This document shows, one piece after another, positions 10,805-22,204 of a stretch of 64,000 nucleotides of DNA. Below the pieces are notes generated by a model. It saw nothing but the letters and a program-made list of their open reading frames with translations. It ran no database searches and was not told the origin of the DNA. The translations under genes were made by a program, and so were the position numbers. Position 1 is the stretch's first letter; each line of letters begins with the position of its first letter. Origin of the DNA: Brachionus manjavacas (taxonomy: Eukaryota > Rotifera > Eurotatoria > Ploima > Brachionidae); the NCBI GenBank assembly GCA_019054805.1, contig JAHQIY010000010.1, positions 789,501 to 853,500 on the forward strand. Reading direction: 5' to 3'.

Positions 10805-11972
10805 TTTTTTTCTTCACTTAAAAAACAAATATCTTTTTTTCAAATACTCGCTGAGCTATCTTGAAGTTCTATTTTAAAGTGAGACAATTACTCAGTGTTG
10901 ACCAAAAATTATTTTTTACTAAAGGCTATTTTTAGAAGAATTTAAATCCAAATAAATTTCCTAATTTTGGTTGAATACATATTTTCGTAAAAAAAATTGC
11001 GTTCAATTAAATATAAACCATCTTAGAAATAATTTCTTAAATATGTTCAAAAAAAGTTAATATAGAATAAAGATGTGCTTATGGATATACGAGTAATCCC
11101 TAATGAAAACAGATTATCAAAGGCCCATATTTCTCACACTGAAAAATATGTTTTATTTATAGAATAATATTTTTATTTGTAGAAAATTTATCTCGTAAAT
11201 TCAATTACTCAATTTTGTATTTTTTTAAATTTTTGGAGTTTTTGAACCCTACCACTAGCATCTTCTGTTCAATACCCAACAATATAAATAAATTGTTACG
11301 TTTAAAATCTATTGTAAGATAAATTGAAGATCAAATTATAGAATTTTGCAGAGCTTGGAGGCTCTCTATAAACCTGACAAAAACAAACTACACAACATTT
11401 ATTGCAGGAGAGAGAAATAATTAAGTACAGGCTAAATTTTTTATTAACAAAAATAAAATTACACTTTATCCTTACCCAAACTTTTTAAATATTAAGCTTG
11501 ATCCAAGACTTTGTTTCAAACCACATCTTGTACATTTTGAAAAGATAGCTTTTTCTTTATTTTTGAATTTTAAAAAATTACTAAAGAGTATTTGTTACAT
11601 TCTAATTTTATCCAATATTAAACTTAATTAAAGAAATGGTTAAATTTTTTGTGTTTGAATTACAAAATGTATCCAATGTTGAAATAACATTGAAAAAGTG
11701 CGATGTTTCAAATATTTTTTTCAGTCTCAAATAAAAAATTAATTTTAAGTTAATATTGCAAGCATGAAAAACTTGGTGGTTTTTTATGAATTTTGACTTT
11801 AGGTTTGTGATATGATGATCCTTAAGATAATATTTGTAGTTTAAAAAAATTACTACGCTCTGTTTTCCATTTTTCATTAATTTAGTATTTGTTAAAATGC
11901 AACAAAAGAAAGTAAATTATCACTTATGTCAAAATTTTATAAGAAGAAAACAAAGTTTTTCGTGTCTATGGT
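10805..11972. other. Spacer with dispersed ~140-bp repeat
   Basis: Apart from the repeat at about 11630-11770 (listed separately) nothing recognisable was found. Confidence 0.4.
11630..11770 (-). repeat. Dispersed ~140-bp repeat, copy 1
   Basis: Reverse-complement match to 22034-22172, sharing TGCTTGCAATATTAACTTAA, TTTGAGACTGAAAAAA and CATTTTGTAATTC in the same order. A shorter piece of the same sequence occurs at about 1636-1672. Family unknown. Confidence 0.7.
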
Positions 11973-12553
11973 TAGTCCGTTAGGTAAACTATGGTTCACC
12001 TGTTACTAGAACGATTCTTGTTCTCAAGCTTTATGAACTATTAGTTCACCTAATTTAAAAAAGCTAATGTAATGATAAAAAATAAGAAAGAAATGATAGA
12101 AAATTTAAAGTTGGGCGGAGTAGAAAAATTTTGCGAAATAGATGAATATTTGTTCCCCAAAGTCAAACTCTTAAAGGTTGAACCATTTAATTTAATTTTC
12201 TTTAATTTTTATTATTTATACTGAAAAGCAAAGATTTAAGAAGAGAGCGCATTTAGGTATTTGGGATTATGGAAAGAATAATACCAAGTCAACCAGATCA
12301 TAGCAAATGCTATTTCAAAAGCTCCTCCAAAAAAAAAAAATAAAAAACTATTAACTATTTTTTATATCAGTTTCGAGAATAAGGCATTCTATTAAATTTT
12401 GAGCTTTATTCAATTTAATCACATAATCTAAAAATCTTTCTTCTAATTCCATTTTGAACAAAAAAACTGTTCAAAATATATACCAATAGTTCACAAAACC
12501 TGAGAACAAAATATTTCGGATAATAAGTAAATTATGGTTCACCTAACCGACTA
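11973..12553. mobile_element. Foldback/MITE with TAGTCSGTTAGGT ends
   Basis: Left end TAGTCCGTTAGGTAAAC (11973) is matched in inverse by GTTCACCTAACCGACTA (ends 12553). Further inside, TTGTTCTCA..GAACTATT near 12020-12050 pairs with AATAGTTCAC..TGAGAACAA near 12487-12510. No coding sequence and no clear target duplication. Probably a decayed non-autonomous DNA element. Confidence 0.55.
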
Positions 12554-13138
12554 GATCCAGTTTTTTAATGATTGAATATAAAATTTAATCAAAATGAAAT
12601 ATTTATCTATTTTTTTTTCTTTTTAATGCTCATTTTTATTCTTTTTTTTATTTAATTTTATATTATTTAACTATATTTTAAGTTTTTTCATATTTTCATA
12701 TGTTTCTAGTCTGAATGAGCATTTGCTCGGGAAAAAATAAATATTAAAAATTAAAAAATATGGCAATGTGAAAACTTTGTACAAAAATATAAACTGAAAT
12801 ATTTTTTTTCCATTATTGTAATTGAAACATTTTATTTAGATATTCGATGTACAAAATTTTTACATTTCAAAAAAATCAAAATTAAAAATATCTAATTGAT
12901 AAATCATCAATAAATTTTAATCGATTTTTGATCTGAACAGTTTTTAAGTTACTTTTTCAAATTATACTAAATAATTAGTTCACAATGCTTTTTTTAAGAC
13001 TGAGGCTGAAATGGTTCCAAACTTAATATAATTTTCTAATTGTGAAAAAATGGTTCTGTAAACAGGACAATTTAGAACAATTTTTTACAGATGAATTCCG
13101 AGCTCTGCAAAAACTCTGCAATTTATTGCATATTTTAA

Positions 13139-14253
13139 CTCTTATCCGTCCAAAATAGAAAAAAAAACGTTATCGGCCAAAATGGATCATTTTTGACCCA
13201 ATAAAAAAAGATATATTTTTTTTTGAAAGTTTATTAGAAAATAAAAGATTAAATCATTTAAAAATACACGGAATTAGAAGAAAAAAAAATAAAAATATCG
13301 TCCTCTATTATTTTCTTTTGAAGCTGGTGTGGGGCTTTCATCTAAACATCTTTTGGAATAAATTTTTGTTCCAGTCTTTCTAAAAGAATCTACGATATCA
13401 GCGCTGAAACCACGAAAATCGTTGTTTGATGCTCTGGCTGCTCTTTCTTCGATACACGGTTTCAAAATTTCAGAAAAAAGTTGTTCAACACATGTTCGTC
13501 TAAAACGGTTGTCTTTAGTCTTTTCTTTAGCTTCATGTTTTAGCCCAATAAACTAAAAGAATTGTTAACTGCAATATCGAGCTAGTACATAAATGTATTC
13601 ATAGTCCATCTTTTCGTTCTTCGTCTACATGTAATCTTTTCAACCATTTGATTTAAAACATCCACTCCACAATCGTTTGAATTATAGTCAAGAATCAATT
13701 TTGGTTTCTTCGTTTCAGTATCTATGGAGACATCATGGTGAGCAGTGGACAATAAAATTACAGATTTGTTTTTTTTAGGTACATAAGATACTAGAGTCAA
13801 AGATTTATTAAATTCAAAAATTGAAGTTTCTAGTTTTCTCTCTTTATTAGCCAAAAATTCCCTAGGAATTTCACGTTTGTTTGATTTGAGAGTTCCAGTA
13901 TATGATATTGTTTTTGTAAACAAAAATTCAGCCAATTGAACAGTTTAAAAAAAATTATCGGCTGTAACATTTTCTTATTTTTTAAAAAGTTACACTGAAT
14001 AAAACAATTAAAGTAATATCAGTTTTCGGTATTTTTAATTTTTTTTATACAATGGTGTTAAATAAAAAAATAAGATCAGTTTTCGGTGTTTTTATTTTTA
14101 AAGGGATAGACAATCAATTAACAATCGAAATCAATTAAGTTGAATGAAAAGTTTTTTTATTTATAGAAAAAATTCAATGTAATTTTGCTTGGCCCATTTT
14201 GGCCGATAACCGAATATTGGGTCATTTTTGACGCAATTTTGGGCGAATAAGAG
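13139..14253 (-). mobile_element. piggyBac-family element, internally deleted, with TTAA target duplications
   Basis: TTAA at 13135-13138 and again at 14254-14257 bounds inverted ends CTCTTATCCGTCCAAAAT and, at the right, ATTTTGGGCGAATAAGAG. Subterminal inverted motifs (TATCGGCCAAAATGG, GGTCATTTTTGAC) repeat inside both ends. TTAA duplication is diagnostic of piggyBac. The interior retains only the C-terminal part of the transposase gene on the minus strand. At about 1.1 kb it is well short of an autonomous element. Confidence 0.88.
13274..13935 (-). pseudogene. piggyBac transposase C-terminal remnant
   Basis: The frame from 13935 has TGTLKSNKREIPREFL, LVSYVPKKNKSVILLSTAHH and ILDYNSNDCGVDVLNQMV, then CRRRTKRW: these are the conserved end of the piggyBac/PGBD transposase (DDE_Tnp_1_7), including its third catalytic Asp region. 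It is broken by a stop at 13582 and frame changes before the C-terminal piece ending at 13274 (VEQLFSEILKPCIEERAAR). The N-terminal domain and first catalytic residues are absent, so it cannot be active. Confidence 0.88.
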
Positions 14254-15549
14254 TTAATCAAGTATTTTTGATGTTGTGCATCTAACACATAATTGAACAG
14301 TTTTTAATAGTAAAACAAATATTAAAAGCCAATTTTTACTATTAATTCGATTGAAATTGATTTAAAGAAATTAAATTTGAAAGAAAGTTTTATTTTTTTA
14401 AAATATATTATTATAAAAAAAATAAATTAAATTTTTTTTTTTTTGTTTGTGAGATCCTTTTTGTGGTTATGAAATTTGCAAAATCGAAGCAAAAATACAT
14501 TAAGAAGGCCAGATCCTAGTGAAAATCTATGGATATGTTCCTCTGTCTTATTAAAATTAATCAGATTTGCCGATTATCTCATTGGTAACATATTTCTTTA
14601 ATAGATTTGCATATCAATATTTGATCATTCCCATTTGATTTTATCTAACAATCCAATTAATTTTGAAAGACATTGGAGTTCATAACCAATAATCTTCACC
14701 TTTCTGAACTTCAAAAGTATTTTCTCTTGATTTTGAAAAATCAATCATTCCATTTTAGAATCTCAAACTATCATATACAATTTACCATTTAAAATGGTTT
14801 TTAAAAATCCATTGTCTCGAAATATTCGACACAATCGGTTTTTTGACTTTCTGACAGGTATTTTTTATTGAATGAGTGATGAATTTCGTAGTAAATTCCT
14901 CCATATGAGCCCTGTCTCACCATTCGACCACTCGCTTTTCCTCGACTTTAAAAATTCCAATAACTTGATCTTCATCACCTTTGTGGACATATTTTGGAAT
15001 ACTTTTATTGTGTCCAATCTAGATGAGGATTTAAAATTAATCTGGATTAGAAAGATAAAAGTTACTTGATCGATCGCTGAACATTCAGAATGATGGTCTG
15101 TAGAAAATTAACAGTTTTGTAATTGTTGTTTTTGGATCTAAAATCTAATTTCTAATATAAAACTAAAATGAATTTAAAATTTTCAAAATAAAATAATAAA
15201 TTACCTTTCTTTTAGTTACCAATTCATCAAGACAGGATTCCGAGTGTCAGTGTCAGAAATTACTGCAAGTATTTTCTGACACTGAAAATTGATTTTTCAA
15301 GGTTTTTAAGTAATTCATTAAGAATGTCTTTATCTTTAAAACAATATTTTGGTTTTAGATTTTCGTTAAAAGGATTGAGGGGACAGTTGATACCACTTAC
15401 ATAAAAATATGATATTAGAAAAACTAAGATATTAATTTTTACTTTTTGTGTCTTTTTTTATTAGGATCAACATTTTTCTGTCCTCTACATAAACCGTAAG
15501 GACATGAAGTAAAATTTTATTTGATTTTATAACTTTTTACAATAAACAT
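14254..15549. other. Spacer; weak minus-strand coding signal and a 12-bp hairpin
   Basis: A minus-strand open stretch around 14880-15070 has ordinary codon composition but no recognised motif and is not annotated as a gene. A perfect 12-bp inverted repeat (CAGTGTCAGAAA at 15248-15259, complement at 15273-15284, 13-nt loop) is the only clear structure. Confidence 0.35.
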
Positions 15550-15559
15550 TAAACTTTAC

Positions 15560-16095
15560 ATGTCTGATTCAAGTTCTTTGATTTTTAAATTTAAGTGTCT
15601 GACTTTTTCGTCTAACTTGTTCGAACTTTTCAATTCTTCTTCATGATTTTTTATAGCTGCAGTATTCTCTGATTCAGTAAATTATATTCTGCAGACAATT
15701 TACCATACTCAGATTTGCTTTCTTCTAGTTGACTTATTAAATCTGACTTAGATCTACCTAGGATTTCTCTTGCAAAAATAAAAAATTAAGGTTTATTTTA
15801 GAATAATTGGCAATTGAAAATAAAAATATTACTTGTCGTTTTCCAGATTTTCTATTTCTTTATTTAGTTCTTCGAACCTGTCAATCAATTCTTTGAAGTG
15901 TTCGATTCGTGATTTAAGATCTGCTCTCGATGTATCAATGTCTTCGATATTTTTGTTCAATTTTTCTATTTGACTTTTGAGTAGCTCTTTTTCAACTATT
16001 TGATCTTTAATTTTTATTTTAAAATTTGTATTAGAATTCATCCTAAAATTTTTTTTGATGTTATTACTTTTTACAATTTTTATTAATTTATTCAT
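15560..16095 (-). pseudogene. Coiled-coil protein gene or relic, frameshifted
   Basis: ATG at 16095 opens an 88-codon frame rich in Lys, Glu and Leu with heptad spacing (LLKSQIEKLNKNIEDID, RFEELNKEIENLE). A donor is possible near 15830, and a second coiled-coil exon begins near 15770 (ILGRSKSDLISQLEESKSEY). That exon breaks by one base near 15675 and continues in another frame (NHEEELKSSNKLDEKV) to a stop near 15560. The shift lies in an A/T run, so it is either real decay or a sequence error. No family can be named from a coiled coil alone. Confidence 0.45.
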
Positions 16096-16104
16096 CGGTA
16101 TAGT

Positions 16105-16275
16105 GGGATAATTCTTGTCAAACAGTCATTCATGAGTATATTAATGAACTAAATAGAGCTAAAGAAGAAAAACTCACATCTGTCTCTGTTTTTATTCACT
16201 TTAGAAAAGCCTTTGATGTTAAAGATTCAAATTTTTTACTCTTGAAATTATGGTTTTGACAATTCTTCTTTAGGC
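16105..16275 (+). mobile_element. LINE reverse transcriptase fragment
   Basis: Reads EKLTSVSVFIHFRKAFDV and LLKLWF, matching the conserved non-LTR reverse transcriptase block with the first catalytic Asp (family: FhDFrKAFDxVdH). It is about 55 codons long, with the D-to-H change at the catalytic Asp and no flanking domains. An ATT microsatellite follows at 16281-16310. Confidence 0.65.
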
Positions 16276-16647
16276 CTAATATTATTATTATTATTACTAT
16301 TATTATTTATTTAAATTTAAATTTAAATTAAATCTAAATTTAATAACCCATAGGCACAATAAAAAATAATATCAAACTATTTTGAAAAAAGATCTCAGAA
16401 AGTAAGAATTGGTAGTAAAACTTTTTGCATAATTTTTGCCAATAAAAAAATATTTCCAGAAAAGGTTTGAATAGGTGAACAAGACATTTTAGTTGTTAGG
16501 GAAATATGTTTATTAGGCTTCATAGTTGACTAAGATTTTTATTTTACATAACTTTTAAAAATTTACATTTTTTAGAAAAGTATGGTTTATTTTCATTTCA
16601 ACATAGAATTTTTGAAAGAATGCTTACTTTGTCTTTATAAAAATGAC

Positions 16648-17424
16648 TCAAGACTTCACAACACCTGATTCACGCTCCAAATTTGAAAAATGGGTGTCTT
16701 GAGCAGGAAAGAGTGGTGACAGAGGCGGTGGTGTAGATAATTCTGGCTGTAAGGTATCATTTGAGTTTATTATGATGCCATTGATCATGTTTTTGTTTAG
16801 AACTAGTAGAAATTCTGATTTATCAATGTTGCATCTATTTTTGTTGATGGGATCTTTGAGGTATCCTATTTGGCATTCGCATGTAAAACTTTGCTGATTT
16901 TTGGCCAGAAGACAAAGATGTTCGCAGTTGGAAGTGAGACAGGGATTTTGTTCTTGAGATTGTAGCAGCTCGTGGACCACTATTACAGTCAGGGCTCGTG
17001 ATGATATGTCAGCAATGGTTGTTTTATATTTTGGACTGAGTCGGTCTAATTTAAGGACTTTATTGTGTCCACGGTCAAGCCAAAAAATGTTATGCTCAAA
17101 AAAGGCCAAGCTGTGAGGATGATGAAGCATAAAATCGTTGCTGATTACTTGAACACGGTTGTTTCCATTGTAGTCAAAAGACTCGATGTTGTCAAAAGAC
17201 TTGATGTAGTCAAAATGTGCATCCACAAAATAAATACGTTCTCGTACCATATAAATAGCAAGACCATTAGGCCAGTAAAGTTTGGTCCAAATCAAAACAG
17301 TCCGGTTTGTACCATCCATGCTTGCTCGTTCTATCCGCGGATACTTGCCCCAATCTGTCCAAAACATAAGCCTATGTTCAGATCTTGGGTCCAGAACTAC
17401 ACCCCTTGGATTTGTTACATTAGC
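16648..17424 (-). CDS. LRP-type receptor: LDLR class B (YWTD) repeats and EGF, downstream exon
   Basis: Minus-strand exon opening after TTTTAG at 17425 with NVTNPRGVVLD, joining in phase 0 to the exon ending at 21013. It carries successive class B repeats (MFWTDWGKYPRIERASMDG, WPNGLAIYMVRERIYFVDAH, NIFWLDRGHNKVLKLD) of a six-bladed propeller, then an EGF-like module (NPCLTSNCEHLCLL, CECQIGYL). A new segment (LLVLNKNMINGIIIN) then resembles the start of the next propeller in LRP1/LRP2. It ends at an in-frame stop near 16648, or more likely at a GT donor close to 16665. Such receptors are large, single-pass endocytic receptors. This is a small internal part; the rest lies outside or was not detected. 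Confidence 0.85.
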   Translation of the reverse strand, partial: ANVTNPRGVVLDPRSEHRLMFWTDWGKYPRIERASMDGTNRTVLIWTKLYWPNGLAIYMVRERIYFVDAHFDYIKSFDNIESFDYNGNNRVQVISNDFMLHHPHSLAFFEHNIFWLDRGHNKVLKLDRLSPKYKTTIADISSRALTVIVVHELLQSQEQNPCLTSNCEHLCLLAKNQQSFTCECQIGYLKDPINKNRCNIDKSEFLLVLNKNMINGIIINSNDTLQPELSTPPPLSPLFPAQDTHFSNLERESGVVKS

Positions 17425-18107
17425 CTAAAATGAATTTTAGTCTGTTTTGCTAAAAAATTTTCTTTTCGTTTTTGTTGGTCATTAATGAAATTTAATATTT
17501 TAATAAATTTTTTTAAGCAATTAAAAAACTTTTGGACACTGTTTTTAACGTAAGTTAAAAAAGAAGTAAAACCAAGGCAAAAGACTGGTACATAAATAAT
17601 ATAAATTAGAATTTAAAAAAAAATTTTTGTTCATTAACATATATATTAAACTGATAAATTGAATTAAATAATAGGTGATTTTTTATTTAATTATTATTTA
17701 TTCTAATAAATTTAAAACCCCATGGGCAGAATAAAATTTAAATTTTTTGGAAAATAAAAAAGTATCCTCAATTAAATAGGAATTATTACAATTAAATAGA
17801 TTCTTGTTGGTCCACATAAATGAATGCTAAGAAAAAAATTTTATTAAATATCTATTAATAACTTCTTCTTCTACTTTAGATAATAAAATCCTTATGATTT
17901 TACGTAATAAAAAAATTTCCGAATTTTTGGAACTTAAAAATCTAAAAAAAATAAAGCGAAAAAGAAAAAACAATTACAATTCAATGTGGCACGTTCAGTA
18001 TTATATGAGAATCCGACGAAATAAAACTAAAAGGTCGCACAAAATTAGCTTGGAATTGGTTTTCCTTAAAAATGATTTTAATTTGATAATAATTAAAACT
18101 AATAAAT

Positions 18108-18152
18108 AAAACTCACGACCTTCGTGCTGATAACGCGAAGGTCGTGAGTTTT
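18108..18152. repeat. Perfect 17-bp hairpin
   Basis: AAAACTCACGACCTTCG (18108-18124) and its exact reverse complement (18136-18152) flank an 11-nt loop. It lies immediately 5' of the truncated LINE, inside the LRP intron. Confidence 0.85.
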
Positions 18153-20733
18153 CTCGAATATATTTAGACGCGATGCTAATTCGAAAAAACAGTTTAATAA
18201 GCTTTGCAAAGAGGTAAAAAAGCAAATTAAAAGATCAATGAGAGACTACGAGGGAGGATGCATATCAAATTAACAAGTATTAAAATAAGACATTTAAAAT
18301 AACAACATCAAAAAAACCAAAAAAAAAATAACAAGTGTCAAAACAACTAATTGAAAATAGCGTGTGTCAAAATAACATCACTTGTATATGTTGTTCAAAA
18401 TAACAAATAAATTAAAATCAAATCAAAATAACATAATACTAATTAAAAATTACAAGTGGAGAGTTTGGCACAATCTATTAATTCTTTAACACTTAATAAG
18501 CCTGTTAAAGCTTTTATTACATTATCACAGAAAAAAAAACCACAGCTACACAATCTCGGCTATTATTTTAAAGAATTTACTATGATTGTCTCAGTAACTC
18601 ATTGATTATGTTTTAAAAAAATTAAATTTTCTGATTATATTGATTAAACAATTTACATTTTTTTTGTCATTTTAATAAAGATATCTTGATACTAATATTT
18701 TGATATTAGTTATTTTAATTAGGTCATTTTGACACTTGTCATTTTAATGCAATATTTTTTTAATCTTGTTTTTTTGAAACAGTGTCATTTTGACACATTT
18801 ATTTTAATAACTGGTATTTTGATAATTTACCACGAGGGAGAACTGGTCCTAAAAGCTAAACATGCCCCGAAATTGCTATACTCATATTTAAAAAAGAAAC
18901 AAAATGCTAAACCTCGACTCAGAGCCCTAAAAACTGTGCAGGGCAGCTAAAAACAGACGGTAAAACCATGGCTGAAATGCTCAACGATCAGTTTAAATCG
19001 GTTTTCGTGACCGAAACTAATACAGTAGTGCCAACTTATGAAGATAAATCTGCTAATATTTGCGATGAATCTATTTGGCACTCAGCGTCTTCCGCAAATA
19101 AAATTCTAGCCTTACTCCTGAAACTCGATGGCTCTAAAGCCACGGGTGGCGATGGAGTACACCCACTGGTCCTAAAAAGTGCAGCCGAAGGATTTGTCAT
19201 GCCACTTAAGATTATATTTGACAAAAGTTATCAAACTGGTATTGTGCCGAAACTTTGGAGATAAGCAAACGTCTCACCAATATTTAAAAACGGCTCAAAG
19301 CAAGATCCAGCAAAATACAGACCAGTTTCACTGACGTCGATCACATGCAAACTTTTTGAAATAATTTTGAGAGACATCTTAGTCGATTACTTAACGTCAA
19401 ACAAGCTCTTATGTGACGAACAATCAGAATTCGTCCCTAAAAAATCCTGCCTTACCAATCTACTAGAGACACTAGACATAATTACAAATGAAATCGCCAA
19501 AGGAAGGCCACTGTGAGTGGTATACTTAGACTTTGCCAAAGCATTTGATAAAGTTCCTCATAAAAGGTTAATACATAAGCTTCAAGCATATGGCATAAGT
19601 GGCAAATACTTGGAAGGGATTGAGAATTTCCTCAATGAGCGAAAAAATCGAGTTGTACTAGGCAATAATCAGTCAAACTGGACTGAAGTTACCAGTGGTG
19701 TATCGCAAGGCTCTGTCTTAGGCCCGATTTTTTTCATCATTTTCATTAATGACTTACCAAGCGTTGTCCGAAATCTCTTCAAAATGTACGCAGACGACTC
19801 AAAAATAATGGCTGATGTGCTGACCAACGAAAACCGTTTAATCCTTCAACAAGATATTGAAAATGTAACAAAATTGGTGTGAAACTTGGTGTATGTAACT
19901 TAACTGTAAAAAATGCAAGCTTATTCACTTTGGCAATTCTCAAGTGGTCGAAAAGGTTGAACAAACATACAACATGAGATCATAACACATAAAAAGTCAA
20001 ACTAAGAGCCACGAGAATCCTCGTCAAGCACTTCAAATTAAACTACGACGAAAGATTGAAGAACATGAAACTAACAACTCTCGAGCTAAGAAGAAAACGA
20101 GGTGATCTCATTCAATTCTACAAATTTGTTAACCAAATCGATGCCCTTAACTTTCTAAACAAACCTTTGCCTAGAGATAGCTAACTACCACAAGGGCCTT
20201 CATTGTCCACAAGAGGCAACAGTAAGATCCCAAAGCTTCAACGCGAGAGAGAGAAACGATATTTGTTCATCAGTCAGTGCTAGATAACTTTTACAAACAG
20301 AAAAAGCAAGTGGTGGAATAAATTACCAAATGACATAGTCGTAGCGAAATCCGTCAACTCGTTTAAAGCATAGCTAGACAAATGGCTGGAAGCGAACGAA
20401 TCAAAACTAATTTTAACTAATTTAAAAAAAAAAAAATCTATTATATTATTCAGTGTTTTGTATTGTTTTTTTAAGTCAAAAGTTTGTGTCTTTAGCATTT
20501 TGTGGTTTCTCTTGAACTATTTTTAGTTTTGTCAAAGCTGTGTTTTTCTTTTCTTTTTTAGTGTTTATCATTCATTATTTGACATTTACTTTCAAGTGTA
20601 ATTATTAATTTATCAATTCAATTATTGTATAATTTCAAGAAAATGTATAGGACTGCTGAAAATAAAACGCTCAGGCGTCTTCAGCTTTGTTGATAAGAAT
20701 TACGCAGTTATCTCCTACTACTACTACTACTAA
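18153..20733 (+). mobile_element. CR1/jockey-like LINE, 5'-truncated, inserted in the LRP intron
   Basis: Reads from the linker upstream of the reverse transcriptase (RRDANSKKQFNKLCKEV) through the RT blocks: GDGVHPLVLKSAAEG, YRPVSLTSITCKLFE, VVYLDFAKAFDKVPHKRL, GVSQGSVLGPIFFIIFINDL, and catalytic YADD as MYADDSKIMADV. The typical C-terminal region follows (LELRRKRGDLIQFYK, WWNKLPNDIV). It ends with a CTA microsatellite (20718-20733). In-frame stops after PKLWR (19262) and in GRPL-stop-VVY (19515), plus later frameshifts, show it is dead. There is no endonuclease domain. A 575-bp element is nested at 18257-18831. It accounts for most of the 3.6-kb intron. Confidence 0.9.
18257..18831. mobile_element. 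Non-autonomous element with 9-bp target duplication, nested in the LINE
   Basis: Bounded by 9-bp direct repeats ACGAGGGAG at 18248-18256 and 18832-18840. Removing the insert with one repeat restores an open LINE frame across the junction (SMRDYEGELVLKAKHAPKLL). The ends are imperfect inverted repeats of about 33 bp (right end GGTATTTTGATAATTTACC). The interior repeats the words TCATTTTGACAC and GTGTCAAAATAAC in opposite halves, so each half can fold on the other. A 9-bp duplication suggests a Mutator-like lineage, but no transposase is present to confirm it. Confidence 0.8.
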
Positions 20734-21012
20734 TTTAATTATTTTATTAATTAAATAATTAAATTTTTTATGTATAATTTTATAAACACTATTTGAAAAA
20801 ATTATAAAACAAATTTATTTAAGTTTTTTACCGTAAAAAAATTGTGCTATCCAGTTATAATTTTTTTTGAATTTGGCACAAAAAAATTGTGTTAAGTAGT
20901 GATTTGTGTTAAAACGTTCTTGGTTTGTCGTGAAAAGTTTTTAGTTTGTGGGCAACAGTTTTTTAATTGTGGGGAACCATTTAACTCAATTTAAATTAAA
21001 AAAAAAACTTAC

Positions 21013-21656
21013 ATTAAAAAGTAATTTGCGCCTTGAGCCATCTGTTTTGGCCACTTCAATATGCTGAAGACCATAATCAGTCCAATAAATGTTGTTTCCA
21101 ATCCAATCTACAGCAATTGATTCGACTAAAGTAATGCCTTTATAAATAATTCTTAATGTGCTAGATTCATTTTCGAACTATAAATAGATTTAGTATAGCT
21201 ATCTACCCAAAAAATTCTTCCAGTACGATTGTGCGAATCAAAAGTAGTAACTGATTGCATCAGACTAGACTTTCGAACAGAGGTCAGAACAGTTCCCTTA
21301 ATGTTCGAAATGATTAAATTTCGACCATTTGTGATGTAAATTTTGGCAAATTGTCTTGTCAATGCTTTGCATGTTTTACCTGATCTTGAATAACCTGGCT
21401 CACATGCACAATAATATCCACCTGCAAAATTAGTACACTTTTGACTACAACTAGACTCTACACTACACTCATCAATGTCTTCACATCTTTTAAAATTGGT
21501 CAGATTGGAAGTCTGAAAGCCTCGAGAACAGAAACAAAGAGATCCGAAAGGAGATTGATGACGGTAATGGGAACAGCCTCCATATTGAACTGAATGGCCA
21601 TCTCTACCACAAAATGAACATTTTCTATCAAATAGTTTTATGATCTCAAATAACAT
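21013..21656 (-). CDS. LRP-type receptor: EGF modules and first class B repeats, upstream exon
   Basis: Minus strand. An incomplete EGF-like module ([18 protein letters not shown]) is followed by a calcium-binding EGF ([25 protein letters not shown]) and class B repeats ([17 protein letters not shown], then [20 protein letters not shown]). Between these two repeats, at about 21170, the reading frame changes by one base in an AAAA run. That is either a pseudogenising indel or an assembly error. The donor AAT|GTAAGT at 21012 gives a phase 0 join to the exon at 17424. The 5' end follows an AG near 21650; further upstream exons were not found in the window. Confidence 0.78.
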
Positions 21657-22033
21657 GTGTTTAAAAAATTTATTGCAAAATTAAATATTTTAAAAGTCTG
21701 TTTTAAAGAAGACAAAAATAGTGCATCTTTTTTTAATTGATTCAAATGATAAGTTGATCAATATATAAAAAAAAGTAAATTTTGAAAATAATAAAACATA
21801 TTGTACAAGATTTGTACATTTTTGTACAAACATTAATTTCAATTTAAATTGAGCAGTAAATTTAGTTTTATTATTTTTCGATTAAAAATTTGGAATATTT
21901 TTAAAAATGTACTAAAATTTCACATTGCTAAAAATATTAAGAATTTTTTAAAAATTAAAAAAGAATTTTAAATATTTTTTTCAGATTTTAAAAATAAAAA
22001 TTAAACTCATTCTATTTCACTTTAGAGTGATAT

Positions 22034-22172
22034 TTCAAATATGAAAATGCTTGCAATATTAACTTAAAATTATTTTTATTTGAGACTGAAAAAATAATTT
22101 AAAAAATCGCACTTTTTTAATGTTATTTGGACATTGGATACATTTTGTAATTCGAATACAAAAAATTTAACC
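22034..22172 (+). repeat. Dispersed ~140-bp repeat, copy 2
   Basis: Inverse-orientation partner of 11630-11770 with several indels; see that entry for the shared words. Confidence 0.7.
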
Positions 22173-22204
22173 AAATATAATCATAAGTATTTATAATAAT
22201 TGTT

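Noticed and set aside
14872-15069. 65-codon plus-strand frame and its antisense
   Set aside because: No recognisable motif on either strand and no consistent splice partners.
16279-16312. ATT repeat as possible CRISPR-like or satellite array
   Set aside because: Simple microsatellite, probably a LINE tail.
17065-17433. Plus-strand open frame
   Set aside because: Antisense of the LRP exon with YWTD repeats.
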